Position numbers and translations under genes: made by a program. Under the pieces are notes generated by a model. That model had not been told where the DNA came from. It did no database searches and saw only the letters and a program-made list of their open reading frames with translations. Shown piece after piece: positions 1 to 6,876 of a stretch of 26,116 nucleotides of DNA (position 1 is its first letter; each line of letters starts with the position of its first letter). This DNA comes from a virus. The stretch is taken from IMG/VR virus record IMGVR_UViG_3300042888_000081, positions 1 to 26,116 of that record. One strand, given 5' to 3'.

Positions 1-2
1 AG

Positions 3-1076
3 CGCATCAAGGGATCGAAAGACAAGATCGACCCAAACGCTGACGCCTATGTCATGTCCTACGCTATGGCTGGGAAGTTTGACTTGAAGCCAGAGGTGCT
101 GGTGCTGGACGAGGCAGACGCATTGAAGACGCTATCGTCTGAGCGCACCAAGGCTATCTTTGGGGTGCGCTGCAAGATGGACGAGTGCCTAGCTGATGGT
201 GTGCCTTACGTCTGGTTTCTGACTGGGACGCCGATCAGGCGCTACGCCGACGATTTGTATCCCGTGCTGCAAGCGTTCTGGCCCAATATGCTCAAGAAAT
301 ATTTTGGCGTATCGTCGCTGTCTGGCTTCCAGCAACAATTCTGCGTGACGCAGATGCGGCGTTTCCATCCGCGCCAGCCTATGAAAGCGACAGTTATAGG
401 CAACAAGAACGAAGACCAACTGCGTGACTTCATCTACACGAACAAGATCGCCGTCAGGCGCACGATGTCGGACGTTTCCGCCTATATGCCGCCCCTGACT
501 ATCAGGACAGTCACAGTGGACTACGACAACAGCGAAGAACTGCGCGAGGCGACAGGCGAGGCAGTCTATGCCGGAGAGGCTGACCCGATTATGGCGAAGG
601 CCCGCAGACTGCTTGGCGTTGCCAAGGCGAACTATGTGGCAGAGTATGTCTACGATGTCTGGGAACAACTGACTTGCCCTGTGCTGATCCTGTATTGGCA
701 CAAGGACGTAGGCAACGCGCTGGCAAATTATTTCGAGGGCAAGAAGCTGAACGTGCGGAAGATCGACGGCGCAACTTCGCAAGACAAAAGGGCCGAGGCA
801 GAGTCAGCATTCAACGCGCAAGAGTGCGACATACTGCTGGGCCAGATCGCGTCTATGGGTGTCGCCATCAACTTACAGAAAGGCAGTCACTATGCCGTTT
901 TCGCAGAGCGTGATTGGTCCCCCGCTGCCCAAGAACAGGCTATGCGCCGTCTTTGGCGGCTTGGTCAGGATACTCATGTGCAGATCGACATTTGCGAGGC
1001 AGAGCATCCAATGGATGAGGCTGTAGGCATGGTCGTCGCCCGCAAGGGCAAGTCAGCCACCAAGATCATAGACTGA
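3..1076 (+). CDS. SNF2-family DNA helicase/translocase, 5' end outside the window
   Basis: This is the C-terminal part of a superfamily 2 SNF2-like ATPase, which uses ATP to translocate on duplex DNA in phage replication or recombination. The reading frame is open from the first bases, upstream of the first ATG at 54, so the gene starts to the left and the Walker A region is missing. Visible motifs are motif II (VLVLDEADAL, near nt 96-125), motif III (TGTP, about nt 222-233), and a C-terminal helicase lobe with ILLGQIASMGVAINL followed by QEQAMRRLWRLGQ, the SNF2-type motif V/VI with its arginine pair. The C-terminal half resembles the small helicases found in podovirus replication modules. 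It opens the early + strand block. Family assignment is firm; exact role is inferred from position. Confidence 0.9.
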   Translation, partial: RIKGSKDKIDPNADAYVMSYAMAGKFDLKPEVLVLDEADALKTLSSERTKAIFGVRCKMDECLADGVPYVWFLTGTPIRRYADDLYPVLQAFWPNMLKKYFGVSSLSGFQQQFCVTQMRRFHPRQPMKATVIGNKNEDQLRDFIYTNKIAVRRTMSDVSAYMPPLTIRTVTVDYDNSEELREATGEAVYAGEADPIMAKARRLLGVAKANYVAEYVYDVWEQLTCPVLILYWHKDVGNALANYFEGKKLNVRKIDGATSQDKRAEAESAFNAQECDILLGQIASMGVAINLQKGSHYAVFAERDWSPAAQEQAMRRLWRLGQDTHVQIDICEAEHPMDEAVGMVVARKGKSATKIID

Positions 1077-1078
1077 CT

Positions 1079-1156
1079 ATGCGCGAGATCATTTACGAAG
1101 CCGTTGGCCTAGCCGCACTGGTCTACGCCGGATACCTAATAGAACTGTGGAAGTAA
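1079..1156 (+). CDS. Possible 25-aa single-span membrane peptide
   Basis: A 25-codon frame begins 2 nt after the helicase stop codon and ends just before the next gene. The peptide is MREIIYEAVG followed by a hydrophobic LAALVYAGYLI segment and ends ELWK, which would make one short membrane helix. It has no strong Shine-Dalgarno sequence, so it would depend on coupling to the helicase stop. Its TAA overlaps the Shine-Dalgarno region of the next gene. Phage early regions often carry such mini-proteins, but nothing beyond hydrophobicity and tight spacing supports it. Confidence 0.35.
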   Translation: MREIIYEAVGLAALVYAGYLIELWK

Positions 1157-1158
1157 GA

Positions 1159-1488
1159 ATGCGTGTGAGAATACAAGGTGTGATTTACGACACACTCGAA
1201 ACAGCAGCGACGGCGTTTAACGTCACTGAGCAGACCATCCGCCGTGCGCTGTGCGAAGATAGAGAAGCTCGCCTCAAAGTCAGACCTGCTGACTGCAAAA
1301 GGGGAAGGCCGCAGCCGTTTACTATTGAGGGGATCACATGGCCGAACCAAAAAGCTGCCAATACGGCCTTGGGTCTGCCGTTCAACTGCATCACACAAGC
1401 CGTGAATAGAAACAGCGCGGTGTCATTGGCAAAAGTTGCAGCAGCGGCCCGCGCTTACAAGAAAAAAATAAACTTGGAGGAAAAGTAA
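1159..1488 (+). CDS. Small protein with two NUMOD1-like HTH repeats (paralogue A)
   Basis: A 109-aa protein. I chose the ATG at 1159 over the in-frame GTG at 1147 because GGAAG lies 5 nt upstream and because the resulting MRVRIQGVIYDT matches the start of the neighbouring paralogue (MRVRVRGTIYQS). It contains two copies of a roughly 45-residue unit: GVIYDTLETAATAFNVTEQT near the N-terminus and GITWPNQKAANTALGLPFNC in the second half. The pattern of a short beta turn (G-x-x-Y/W), then an A-A-x-A-L/F-G helix, then a second helix, resembles the NUMOD1 DNA-binding module usually attached to HNH or GIY-YIG homing endonucleases. No nuclease domain is present. A DNA-binding accessory or regulatory role is inferred. 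The stop overlaps the next start by one base. Confidence 0.72.
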   Translation: MRVRIQGVIYDTLETAATAFNVTEQTIRRALCEDREARLKVRPADCKRGRPQPFTIEGITWPNQKAANTALGLPFNCITQAVNRNSAVSLAKVAAAARAYKKKINLEEK

Positions 1489-1796
1489 TGCGAGTAAGAG
1501 TCAGAGGCACGATCTATCAGTCAGTTACAGAGGTCGCAGAAGCCTTTGGGATGACCCGCGAAGGCGTCTACGGGGCAATTTACAGGAACAAGACTGACTT
1601 GCTTGGCTTGGGCAAGACTAGCCCAAAGAAGACAGTCATAGGCGGCGTCGAGTTTAGGTCCATCAGCGCAGCAAGTAAGGCACTAGGATTTGACCGCCGC
1701 TTCTTGCAAGATGTGAACAGAGACGGCGGACCACAAAGAAAAGCGCGACTCGAAGCCGCCATTGCGGCTTATCTTGAAAGGATGAAGCAGCCATGA
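1488..1796 (+). CDS. Small protein with two NUMOD1-like HTH repeats (paralogue B)
   Basis: A 102-aa protein whose ATG overlaps the TAA of the previous gene (TAATG), with GGAGG upstream. It is a clear paralogue of its neighbour, with the same opening and the same two-unit plan: GTIYQSVTEVAEAFGMTREG in the first half and GVEFRSISAASKALGFDRRF in the second. The tail is a basic and alanine-rich helix ending in YLERMKQP. Sequence divergence between the two copies is high outside the motif positions, so the duplication is probably old or the two have different DNA targets. There are no catalytic motifs. Binding DNA through the helix-turn-helix units is inferred from the NUMOD1-like pattern; what it regulates is unknown. 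Confidence 0.72.
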   Translation: MRVRVRGTIYQSVTEVAEAFGMTREGVYGAIYRNKTDLLGLGKTSPKKTVIGGVEFRSISAASKALGFDRRFLQDVNRDGGPQRKARLEAAIAAYLERMKQP

Positions 1797-2008
1797 CTTC
1801 GATGACAATCAAGCACGTTATCATCAGGAGTCACGCTGCTTATAGCAGTTCTGACATACCAGAACGATCTGTAAGTCTGACTTGTCCACCTTGGGAAAAA
1901 CCTGATGCAGAGCATACAAATAAAGCTGTTAAACTTGCTCAAGCGCGCAAAACAGTTGCTCTCGACACAGAGAGACAGCGAGTTAAAGGCAAGTCTGGAC
2001 GAGATTGA
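1793..2008 (+). CDS. Hypothetical 71-aa early protein
   Basis: The start ATG overlaps the TGA of the preceding gene (ATGA), which suggests coupled translation; a second in-frame ATG lies at 1802. I do not recognise the protein. The first half is mixed polar (MTIKHVIIRSHAAYSSSD), the middle has a CPPWEKP stretch and the end is a basic helix (KAVKLAQARKTVALDTERQR). Its last 104 nt overlap another plausible small frame read one base over (1905-2045), so one of the two may be spurious, or both may be used. Support comes from the overlap with the upstream gene only. Confidence 0.42.
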   Translation: MTSMTIKHVIIRSHAAYSSSDIPERSVSLTCPPWEKPDAEHTNKAVKLAQARKTVALDTERQRVKGKSGRD

Positions 2009-2045
2009 AGACTTGGTAAAAAGGCTCTTGCGCGGTGACAGATGA
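1905..2045 (+). CDS. Possible 46-aa charged helical protein overlapping the upstream frame
   Basis: A 46-aa frame starting at ATG 1905 inside the preceding ORF and ending at TGA 2045. It would encode MQSIQIKLLNLLKRAKQLLS, then a strongly amphipathic stretch around residues 25-42 (LKASLDEIEDLVKRLL), typical of a short coiled coil. The weak GGGA upstream (about 1893) is the only ribosome-binding hint. It extends past the competing frame, so at least its last 37 nt are not otherwise coding. A further 22-codon frame starts at 2042 with an ATGA overlap, but that one is too short to claim. The helical composition makes this frame look genuine; there is no family match. Confidence 0.4.
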   Translation: MQSIQIKLLNLLKRAKQLLSTQRDSELKASLDEIEDLVKRLLRGDR

Positions 2046-2061
2046 CTGCGCTAGGACTGTG

Positions 2062-2159
2062 GTCGGGGGGGCGCATCCAAGCGGCAATGGACGTTTTGAA
2101 GCAATGGTAAGTTGACGGACTGCGCTACGGCCCAATCAATAGAAACCAAGCCCCCCGAC
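2062..2159 (+). repeat. Perfect 9-bp GC-rich inverted repeat before the DUF6378-like gene
   Basis: GTCGGGGGG at 2062-2070 is the exact reverse complement of CCCCCCGAC at 2151-2159, separated by 80 nt. The right arm ends seven bases before the GGAGAG ribosome-binding site of the gene that starts at 2176. In the transcript this could form a long-loop stem just upstream of the ribosome-binding site. It may be an early-mRNA processing or attenuation structure; function is unproven. Confidence 0.45.
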
Positions 2160-2175
2160 GAATTTGGAGAGAACG

Positions 2176-2475
2176 ATGACTTCTGTGCGAGAGAATATCC
2201 TAAGTCAGGCATCGGATATAACAGCGGGCGACCGCGAAAAAGACTACGGCAATCCGCACGACAACCTGACTAACATGGCGAGGCTTGTCCAAGCCTACTT
2301 GTTCGGGAAGCACGGCATCGAAGTAGATTTGGATTCTGAGGACATGGCTTGGATCATGTTGCTGCTGAAAGTTGCGCGATCATCCACGGGCTACAAGCAC
2401 GACAACTATGTGGACGCCGCAGCCTACGCCGCCATCGCTGGCGAATGCCGAAATACTATCAACGATAGGGCTTGA
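2176..2475 (+). CDS. DUF6378-like phage protein
   Basis: A 99-aa protein. The ATG at 2176 is preferred over an in-frame TTG at 2164 because GGAGAG sits five bases upstream. It shows the hallmarks of the small all-helical family common in phages: an N-terminal ILSQASDITAGDREKDYG block, then a mid helix LVQAYLFGKHG, an acidic DLDSEDMAWIMLLLKVAR helix and a final D-x-x-x-D-A-A-x-Y-A-A element around residues 80-90. Proteins of this shape are often compared with MazG-like all-alpha NTP pyrophosphatases because of the acidic helix and terminal D-x-x-D, but activity is not shown here. It sits between the small-gene cluster and the recombination nuclease, so a nucleotide-metabolism role in replication is plausible. 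Confidence 0.8.
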   Translation: MTSVRENILSQASDITAGDREKDYGNPHDNLTNMARLVQAYLFGKHGIEVDLDSEDMAWIMLLLKVARSSTGYKHDNYVDAAAYAAIAGECRNTINDRA

Positions 2476-2508
2476 CAGCCTATAGACTACCGCACTACTC
2501 TATATCCA

Positions 2509-2589
2509 GACAAACACACACGACACGTTAACTACTATGACCATGACCAGCGCACCACGCAACGGCCCCATGTTCAGTCTGTGTTTGTC
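2509..2589 (+). repeat. Perfect 10-bp inverted repeat in the leader of the nuclease gene
   Basis: GACAAACACA at 2509-2518 is the exact reverse complement of TGTGTTTGTC at 2580-2589, with 61 nt between. It lies in the 137-nt gap before the Cas4-like gene, and the right arm ends 23 nt before its ATG. The gap otherwise holds only an unconvincing 18-codon frame. It could be a transcript processing site or a bipartite operator; sequence alone does not tell. Confidence 0.45.
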
Positions 2590-2612
2590 CTAACGCAAAC
2601 TGGAGGGCTACT

Positions 2613-3635
2613 ATGGCAATCGACCTATTCAAGTATATCGAAGAAGGTGTCGCGCTGAACAAGTCAGCGTGGCCGCTGTTTGGTGAAGATGACGTTTACC
2701 TTGACCGCAATTCGGTCCTGACCGCTTCCGAAAATCTGCGCTGCTTGCGCGAGTTGAAGTTCTCCAAAACCACACCCCGCGAAAGCGACAAGTGGGGCAT
2801 GGCAGAACGGGGCCACGCCGTCGAGGCATGGGTCGTCGAGCAACTGCGCCGCGCTCATTTGCCGATCACATTAGCTGGCTCAGATCAGCGGTCTTTCCTG
2901 CACGATGAGAGCGGCCTGTCTGGCACTCCAGATGGCGTTGCGTGGGTCGACGGCAAGGCAATGCTAGTTGAGTTCAAGTCAGTTGATCCACGCACCAATC
3001 TGGAAGCGATGACGGCTCCTAAGCCGCAGCACTTGGCGCAAGTTCAGCAAAATATGTGGCTGTTGCATATGCACGATACTCCTGTCGATGAAGCGATGGT
3101 GCTGTATGTCGATGCCTCTGACTTCCAGCGGCACAAGCAATTCAACGTGGCATACGACAATGGCGACATGGCGCGGCGGGCAGAAATCCGTGCGGCGATC
3201 TTGTTCGACACTGAAGTCATGAATTTGCCCGCAGAGGGCTTGACCAACAACGGCTGCACCTACTGCGCCTTCAAAGAGGAATGCAGCGTCATTCAGGTTG
3301 CCAAGGGCGAGAAGCGCAAGTCCGACAAGCCGTCGATGCCTGTCTTCGCCCCTCGCGGCATCACTGAGTCAGTCAGGGAATACGGCTCCATCAAGGAGCA
3401 GATCAAAGATTTGGAAGCCCGCGCAGACGCGCTGTCGGCTACCATCAAGGAGTATGCAACAGGCGAGAACCAGATGGAGTTCGACACTGCTGCCTACAGC
3501 GTCAAAGTCACGGAAGTGGCTGGGCGTAAGACACTGGATACTGCGGCCTATGCGAAGGCCACTGGAGTCAGTGCAGACGGCTTCTACAAGGTCGGTAAGC
3601 CGTCCGTCCGTCTCGAAGTTACAGCAAAAACCTAA
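2613..3635 (+). CDS. PD-(D/E)XK exonuclease, Cas4/RecB-like with Fe-S cysteines
   Basis: A 340-aa nuclease of the PD-(D/E)XK superfamily, expected to resect DNA ends in phage recombination or host DNA breakdown. The core is visible in order: RGHAVEA (H68, E71), GTPDG (D107), LVEFKS (E120-x-K122) and HLAQVQQNMW (Q143, Q145 and Q146), the usual metal-binding and lysine set. Cysteine 44 near the start and C215, C218 and C224 (CTYCAFKEEC) match the four-cysteine layout that binds a 4Fe-4S cluster in Cas4 and AddB. Residues about 255-340 form a helix then a beta-rich tail (GRKTLDTAAYAKATG) also seen in phage YqaJ-like exonucleases. The start is supported by GGAGG. There is no CRISPR context, so a recombination role fits better than adaptation. 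Confidence 0.87.
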   Translation: MAIDLFKYIEEGVALNKSAWPLFGEDDVYLDRNSVLTASENLRCLRELKFSKTTPRESDKWGMAERGHAVEAWVVEQLRRAHLPITLAGSDQRSFLHDESGLSGTPDGVAWVDGKAMLVEFKSVDPRTNLEAMTAPKPQHLAQVQQNMWLLHMHDTPVDEAMVLYVDASDFQRHKQFNVAYDNGDMARRAEIRAAILFDTEVMNLPAEGLTNNGCTYCAFKEECSVIQVAKGEKRKSDKPSMPVFAPRGITESVREYGSIKEQIKDLEARADALSATIKEYATGENQMEFDTAAYSVKVTEVAGRKTLDTAAYAKATGVSADGFYKVGKPSVRLEVTAKT

Positions 3636-3655
3636 ACATAGCCAAGGAGAACATC

Positions 3656-4366
3656 ATGGCAAACGAAGTAACCACCTCGCCGTTCGGCGGACCTATCGCT
3701 CTCGTCAACGCCCAAGCAATGGCAGATGCAGTCACAGCATCCGCAGCGCAGGGCCAGATCGGCGGCGCACCTGACGGCTCTGTCTACCTCAACTTCACTG
3801 GTAAGCGCGGCGTCTACGAGTTCGGTAAGGACAAGGAAGACATCGACGCCAGCGAATTGTGGCTGGTGAACATCGCGTCTTTCGAGGATGGCTATGTTTG
3901 CTGGAAGGGCGGCAAGACCATCGCCACCCGCATGGCGAACATCTACGGCGAACAGCGCATCCCGCAGCCCGCCTCTGATGAGCAAGGCCCGTTCAACACC
4001 ACGCAGGGCGAAGGCTGGTTTGCAGCCAAGTCGATGGTCGTCAAGTCGCTTGAGGCAGATGATCGCCAAGGCTACTGGAAGATCAACTCCAAGAGCGGCG
4101 TGGCTGTCTTCGCTGACTTGCTCCAGCAAGTAGGTGAGCGCCTTCGCGCTGGGCGTCCGTCTTGGCCGCTGGTCAACATGGGCAAAGAGAAGTTCGAGGC
4201 CCAAGGCCAGAAGAACTACAAGCCCGTGCTGACTGTCTACGGCTGGCTGTCTGACGCTGCCGTGTCTGAATTGGCGGCTGACGCTGATGCAGATATTGAC
4301 GGGCTGATCCGCTCGTCGGAAGGCGGCGGCGTTCCCGCTGCTCGTCGTCGTCGCGGCGTCCTGTAA
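3656..4366 (+). CDS. Conserved replication-module protein, candidate ssDNA-binding/annealing partner
   Basis: A 236-aa protein with a strong AAGGAG ribosome-binding site, starting 20 nt after the nuclease. I do not recognise a named domain. A mixed alpha/beta body contains YLNFTGKRGVYEFGKDKED, a WKGGKTIATRM element and aromatic residues (W, Y, F) suited to stacking on single-stranded DNA. The C-terminal 30 residues go from an acidic DADADIDG stretch to a basic AARRRRGVL end, unlike the acidic tail of classical SSB. Position between an exonuclease and a DNA polymerase is where phages keep their ssDNA-binding protein or annealase. That placement is the main basis for the suggestion; the function is inferred. 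Confidence 0.65.
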   Translation: MANEVTTSPFGGPIALVNAQAMADAVTASAAQGQIGGAPDGSVYLNFTGKRGVYEFGKDKEDIDASELWLVNIASFEDGYVCWKGGKTIATRMANIYGEQRIPQPASDEQGPFNTTQGEGWFAAKSMVVKSLEADDRQGYWKINSKSGVAVFADLLQQVGERLRAGRPSWPLVNMGKEKFEAQGQKNYKPVLTVYGWLSDAAVSELAADADADIDGLIRSSEGGGVPAARRRRGVL

Positions 4367-4375
4367 ATAAAAAAT

Positions 4376-4401
4376 AGCCCCCAGTGACCAAACTGGGGGC
4401 T
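4376..4401. terminator. Perfect 10-bp hairpin, terminator-like, T-tract only in the antisense direction
   Basis: AGCCCCCAGT (4376-4385) pairs with ACTGGGGGCT (4392-4401) over a GACCAA loop. The stem begins nine bases after the stop codon of the 236-aa gene. Read on the + strand it is preceded by an A-rich run but followed by AAGTTAACC, a poor U-tract. Read on the - strand it is followed by ATTTTTTATTTA, a textbook intrinsic terminator. It may partly terminate or process sense RNA and fully stop antisense RNA from the opposing late operon. Confidence 0.75.
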
Positions 4402-4456
4402 AAGTTAACCTCGGCAGGGAGGTAAGTCTGCTAGGACCAAGGAGGATATTAGTGCT

Positions 4457-6247
4457 ATGGATAAGTCAGGTCAATACAAACTTGTGACCACGCACGAACA
4501 AGTGCAGCAAGTCATCAAAGAAATCACAGACTCAGGTGCAGTCCACGCGCTGGACTTCGAGACTACAGGGCTGCGGCCCGACAGCAGCAAGGTGCGTCTG
4601 ACTTGCATCAGCGGCCCCGCTGGCAACTACGTCATCGACCACTTGCTGTGCAAGCCGTTCACCTACTACGCCAATCTGCTGGCTGACGCCTGTCCGTGGG
4701 CAGTGTTCAACGCTGGCTTCGAGGGGCGCTGGTTCGACTTCGCCACTGACGGGCCGGACGTTGTGCTGTTCGATGTCGGCGTCATGTCCAAGGCGAAGCT
4801 GGGCGGTCGCCCGTTGTCGCTGGCCGACATGGTGCGGCGCGATCTGGGCAAGACACGCGACAACAAGCACCTTCAGGTGTCTGACTGGTCGCAGCGGGAA
4901 TTGTCGCTGGAGCAGTATGACTACGGCTTTGAGGATGCAGAGGACACCTACAACCTCTACACGATGTGGGCGGCTGCGCTGACGGCGGAGCAGATGGCGG
5001 GCTTCTACGTCCTGAATGACGCATGGCGCGGCACGGCGGAGATGGAAGACACAGGCATGACCATCGACGAGGAGCATCACAGCCGCCTTATCAATATGTG
5101 GTCAGTGCGGCGCGTGGTCGCTGAGAAGGTGCTGCGCCGCTACACGCCGCCAGAAATTATTGAGAACCTACGCTCAAAAAAGCAAATCTCTGACTTCCTG
5201 AAGACTGTCATGGACGAGACAAGTCTGCGGTCGTGGCCGAAAACAGACAAGTCAGAGCAACTCCAGACTGACCGCAAGCAATTGCGTCAGGCGTCCTTTC
5301 GTTCACCCTACCCGTTCTCGCGCTGGCTGGCGGCGATGATCGTGTTCAACCGCGCAGACAAGTATCTAGGCACTTACGGCGAGACGCTGCTGACAAAGCA
5401 GCGGCTGGCTGGCCGTGTCTACGGGCGCTTCAATATCGCTCAAGCCGTCACTGGCCGCTACTCGTCGTCCAGCCCCAACCTTCAGAACATCCCGCGCAAT
5501 CCGCTGGTGCGGCGATCCTTCATCGCCCCGCCCGACACAGAGATGGTGCTGGCCGACTACAGCGGCATCGAACTGCGCGTCTTGGCGGAAGTAAGCAACG
5601 ACAAGCAGCTAAAGCAAGATGTGATCTTTGGGGACGTTCACGCCGAATCGGCCATCACACTGTTCAAGGTCGATCCCGCTGAGTTTAAGGCCCGCCTGAA
5701 GGCCAAAGACCCCCGCGCTAAGGAGATGCGCTCAAAGGCCAAGGCATTCAGCTTCCAGCTTACCTACGGCGCGGGCAACGCTGCTCTGGCTATGGTCCTG
5801 CGCTGCTCTGACGGCGAGGCGGCGGAATACGTCGACAAGTGGGCGGCGCGGTATCCCTACGCCTACGCGCTGCGCTTCCAGATGTTCGATCAGATGAACG
5901 CCACAGGGCTGCTGCCGATCAAGTCTGGCCGCACAGTCTACGTTCACAAGAACGAGCGGTCGCTGCCCGTGGCATCGAACTACCCAATCCAAGGCGCTGC
6001 CGCTGATGTGATGTATCGCGCAGTCACGCGCATGAGTTTCAAAGTCTACGAACTGCCATTCAAGGCGCGGATGCTAGCGTCGATCCACGACGAATTGCTG
6101 ATGTTGGCGGAGACAGGGCGCGGCGAGGAACTGCGGGAAATCATGGTCGAGGAGATGAGACAGGCTTGGCTGGACATTTTCCCCAATGCTGAAACGGCAA
6201 ACCTATCGGAGAGCGCAGTCGGCCAATCTTGGGCGGCGAAGCCCTAA
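4457..6247 (+). CDS. DNA polymerase, family A (with 3'-5' exonuclease domain)
   Basis: A 596-aa replicative polymerase. The N-terminal proofreading domain has Exo I (ALDFETTGL; D33, E35), Exo II (VFNAGFEGRWFD; N85) and an Exo III region (YGFEDAEDTYN) around residue 160. The polymerase domain shows TGRYSSSSPNLQNIP, motif A (LADYSGIELR, D367), motif B (KAFSFQLTYG, K429 to Y437) and motif C (SIHDELL, H544-D545-E546). There is no 5'-3' exonuclease domain, and the length is in the usual range for podovirus polymerases of the T7 or HMO-2011 kind. AAGGAGG lies about ten bases before the ATG. It is the central gene of the early module and would work with the primase-helicase and the presumed ssDNA-binding protein. 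Confidence 0.97.
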   Translation: MDKSGQYKLVTTHEQVQQVIKEITDSGAVHALDFETTGLRPDSSKVRLTCISGPAGNYVIDHLLCKPFTYYANLLADACPWAVFNAGFEGRWFDFATDGPDVVLFDVGVMSKAKLGGRPLSLADMVRRDLGKTRDNKHLQVSDWSQRELSLEQYDYGFEDAEDTYNLYTMWAAALTAEQMAGFYVLNDAWRGTAEMEDTGMTIDEEHHSRLINMWSVRRVVAEKVLRRYTPPEIIENLRSKKQISDFLKTVMDETSLRSWPKTDKSEQLQTDRKQLRQASFRSPYPFSRWLAAMIVFNRADKYLGTYGETLLTKQRLAGRVYGRFNIAQAVTGRYSSSSPNLQNIPRNPLVRRSFIAPPDTEMVLADYSGIELRVLAEVSNDKQLKQDVIFGDVHAESAITLFKVDPAEFKARLKAKDPRAKEMRSKAKAFSFQLTYGAGNAALAMVLRCSDGEAAEYVDKWAARYPYAYALRFQMFDQMNATGLLPIKSGRTVYVHKNERSLPVASNYPIQGAAADVMYRAVTRMSFKVYELPFKARMLASIHDELLMLAETGRGEELREIMVEEMRQAWLDIFPNAETANLSESAVGQSWAAKP

Positions 6248-6261
6248 ACACTACATCTTGT

Positions 6262-6297
6262 AGCCACTAGGGGTTGACCCCCCCATATTGTGTGGCT
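6262..6297 (+). repeat. Nested inverted repeats in the leader of the resolvase gene
   Basis: In the 104-nt gap after the polymerase, AGCCAC (6262-6267) pairs with GTGGCT (6292-6297), and inside it GGGGT (6270-6274) pairs with ACCCC (6277-6281) across two bases. The inner element looks like a small dyad operator and the whole could fold as a branched hairpin. No convincing promoter was found next to it. The gap ends in a strong AAGGAGGG ribosome-binding site for the gene at 6352. Confidence 0.4.
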
Positions 6298-6351
6298 TCA
6301 CAGATGACTACAAAAAGATCAGTATCACAGTTCTGCTAAGGAGGGACCACC

Positions 6352-6876
6352 ATGTTCACTATCGGAGTTGACCCCGGATCGCCGCTGACTATCGGCGTTC
6401 TGTTGGAAGGCAAACCATACAAATGCTACAGCGGCGAAGAAGTCGCTGTGCAGATCGTCAAGGCTGGGCGCAAGAGCGCCTCTTGGATCAACCAAGCCGC
6501 CTTGATTACCACGATCCTGCGGATGCTCAAGGCGCTGGCGGCTGAACACAATTACCAGCCAATGGTCATCATTGAGCGCGTCACGATCCGCCCTAACGAG
6601 AGCCTGAGTGCTGGCGTCCCGTTTGTTGGGTCGATGTTCTTGACGGAAGGCATCTGCGCTGGGCTAAAGCTGCCCTACAAGCTAGTGCCGCCGTCAGTCT
6701 GGAAGCCAGCGATGAAGATCGCCGTCACGCTCCAGAATCCCAAAGAGCCAGCGCGGCTTCGTGCCATCGAAACATGGCCGGACGATGCTGGCTACTTTGC
6801 CCGTAAACTTGACCACAACCGCGCTGAGTCGCTGCTGATGGCAAAATACTGGGAAGACATTGGGTCAACCAAATGA
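6352..6876 (+). CDS. RuvC-like Holliday junction resolvase
   Basis: A 174-aa RNase H-fold nuclease of the RuvC type, expected to cut branched DNA made during phage replication and recombination before packaging. Motifs: beta-strand 1 with IGVDPG (D7), a strand carrying VIIERV (E75), and the C-terminal helix LDHNRAESLLMAKYW (D154, H155, E159), giving the four-residue acidic metal site. Length matches the family. A strong AAGGAGGG precedes the start. The stop overlaps the next start by four bases (ATGA), so it is coupled to the primase-helicase. Confidence 0.87.
   Translation: MFTIGVDPGSPLTIGVLLEGKPYKCYSGEEVAVQIVKAGRKSASWINQAALITTILRMLKALAAEHNYQPMVIIERVTIRPNESLSAGVPFVGSMFLTEGICAGLKLPYKLVPPSVWKPAMKIAVTLQNPKEPARLRAIETWPDDAGYFARKLDHNRAESLLMAKYWEDIGSTK

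Noticed and set aside
2472-2505. TTGACA overlapping the DUF6378-like stop as a promoter
   Set aside because: A perfect -35-like hexamer, but no acceptable -10 at 16-18 bases; the nearest TATATC is 23 bases away.
2537-2593. 18-codon frame (MTMTSAPRNG...) before the nuclease gene
   Set aside because: Very short, no ribosome-binding site, and it spans one arm of an inverted repeat that explains the sequence better.
2613-3635. Cas4-like gene as part of a CRISPR system
   Set aside because: No repeats, spacers or other cas genes anywhere in the window; stand-alone Cas4-like nucleases are common in phages.
3632-4204. 190-aa - strand frame opposite the 236-aa gene
   Set aside because: Antisense shadow of a gene with a strong ribosome-binding site. 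No protein features beyond what reverse complement codon bias produces.
6258-6302. TTGACC/TATTGT elements before the resolvase as a promoter
   Set aside because: Spacing is 22 bases or the -10 is poor; the inverted repeats are the stronger signal.
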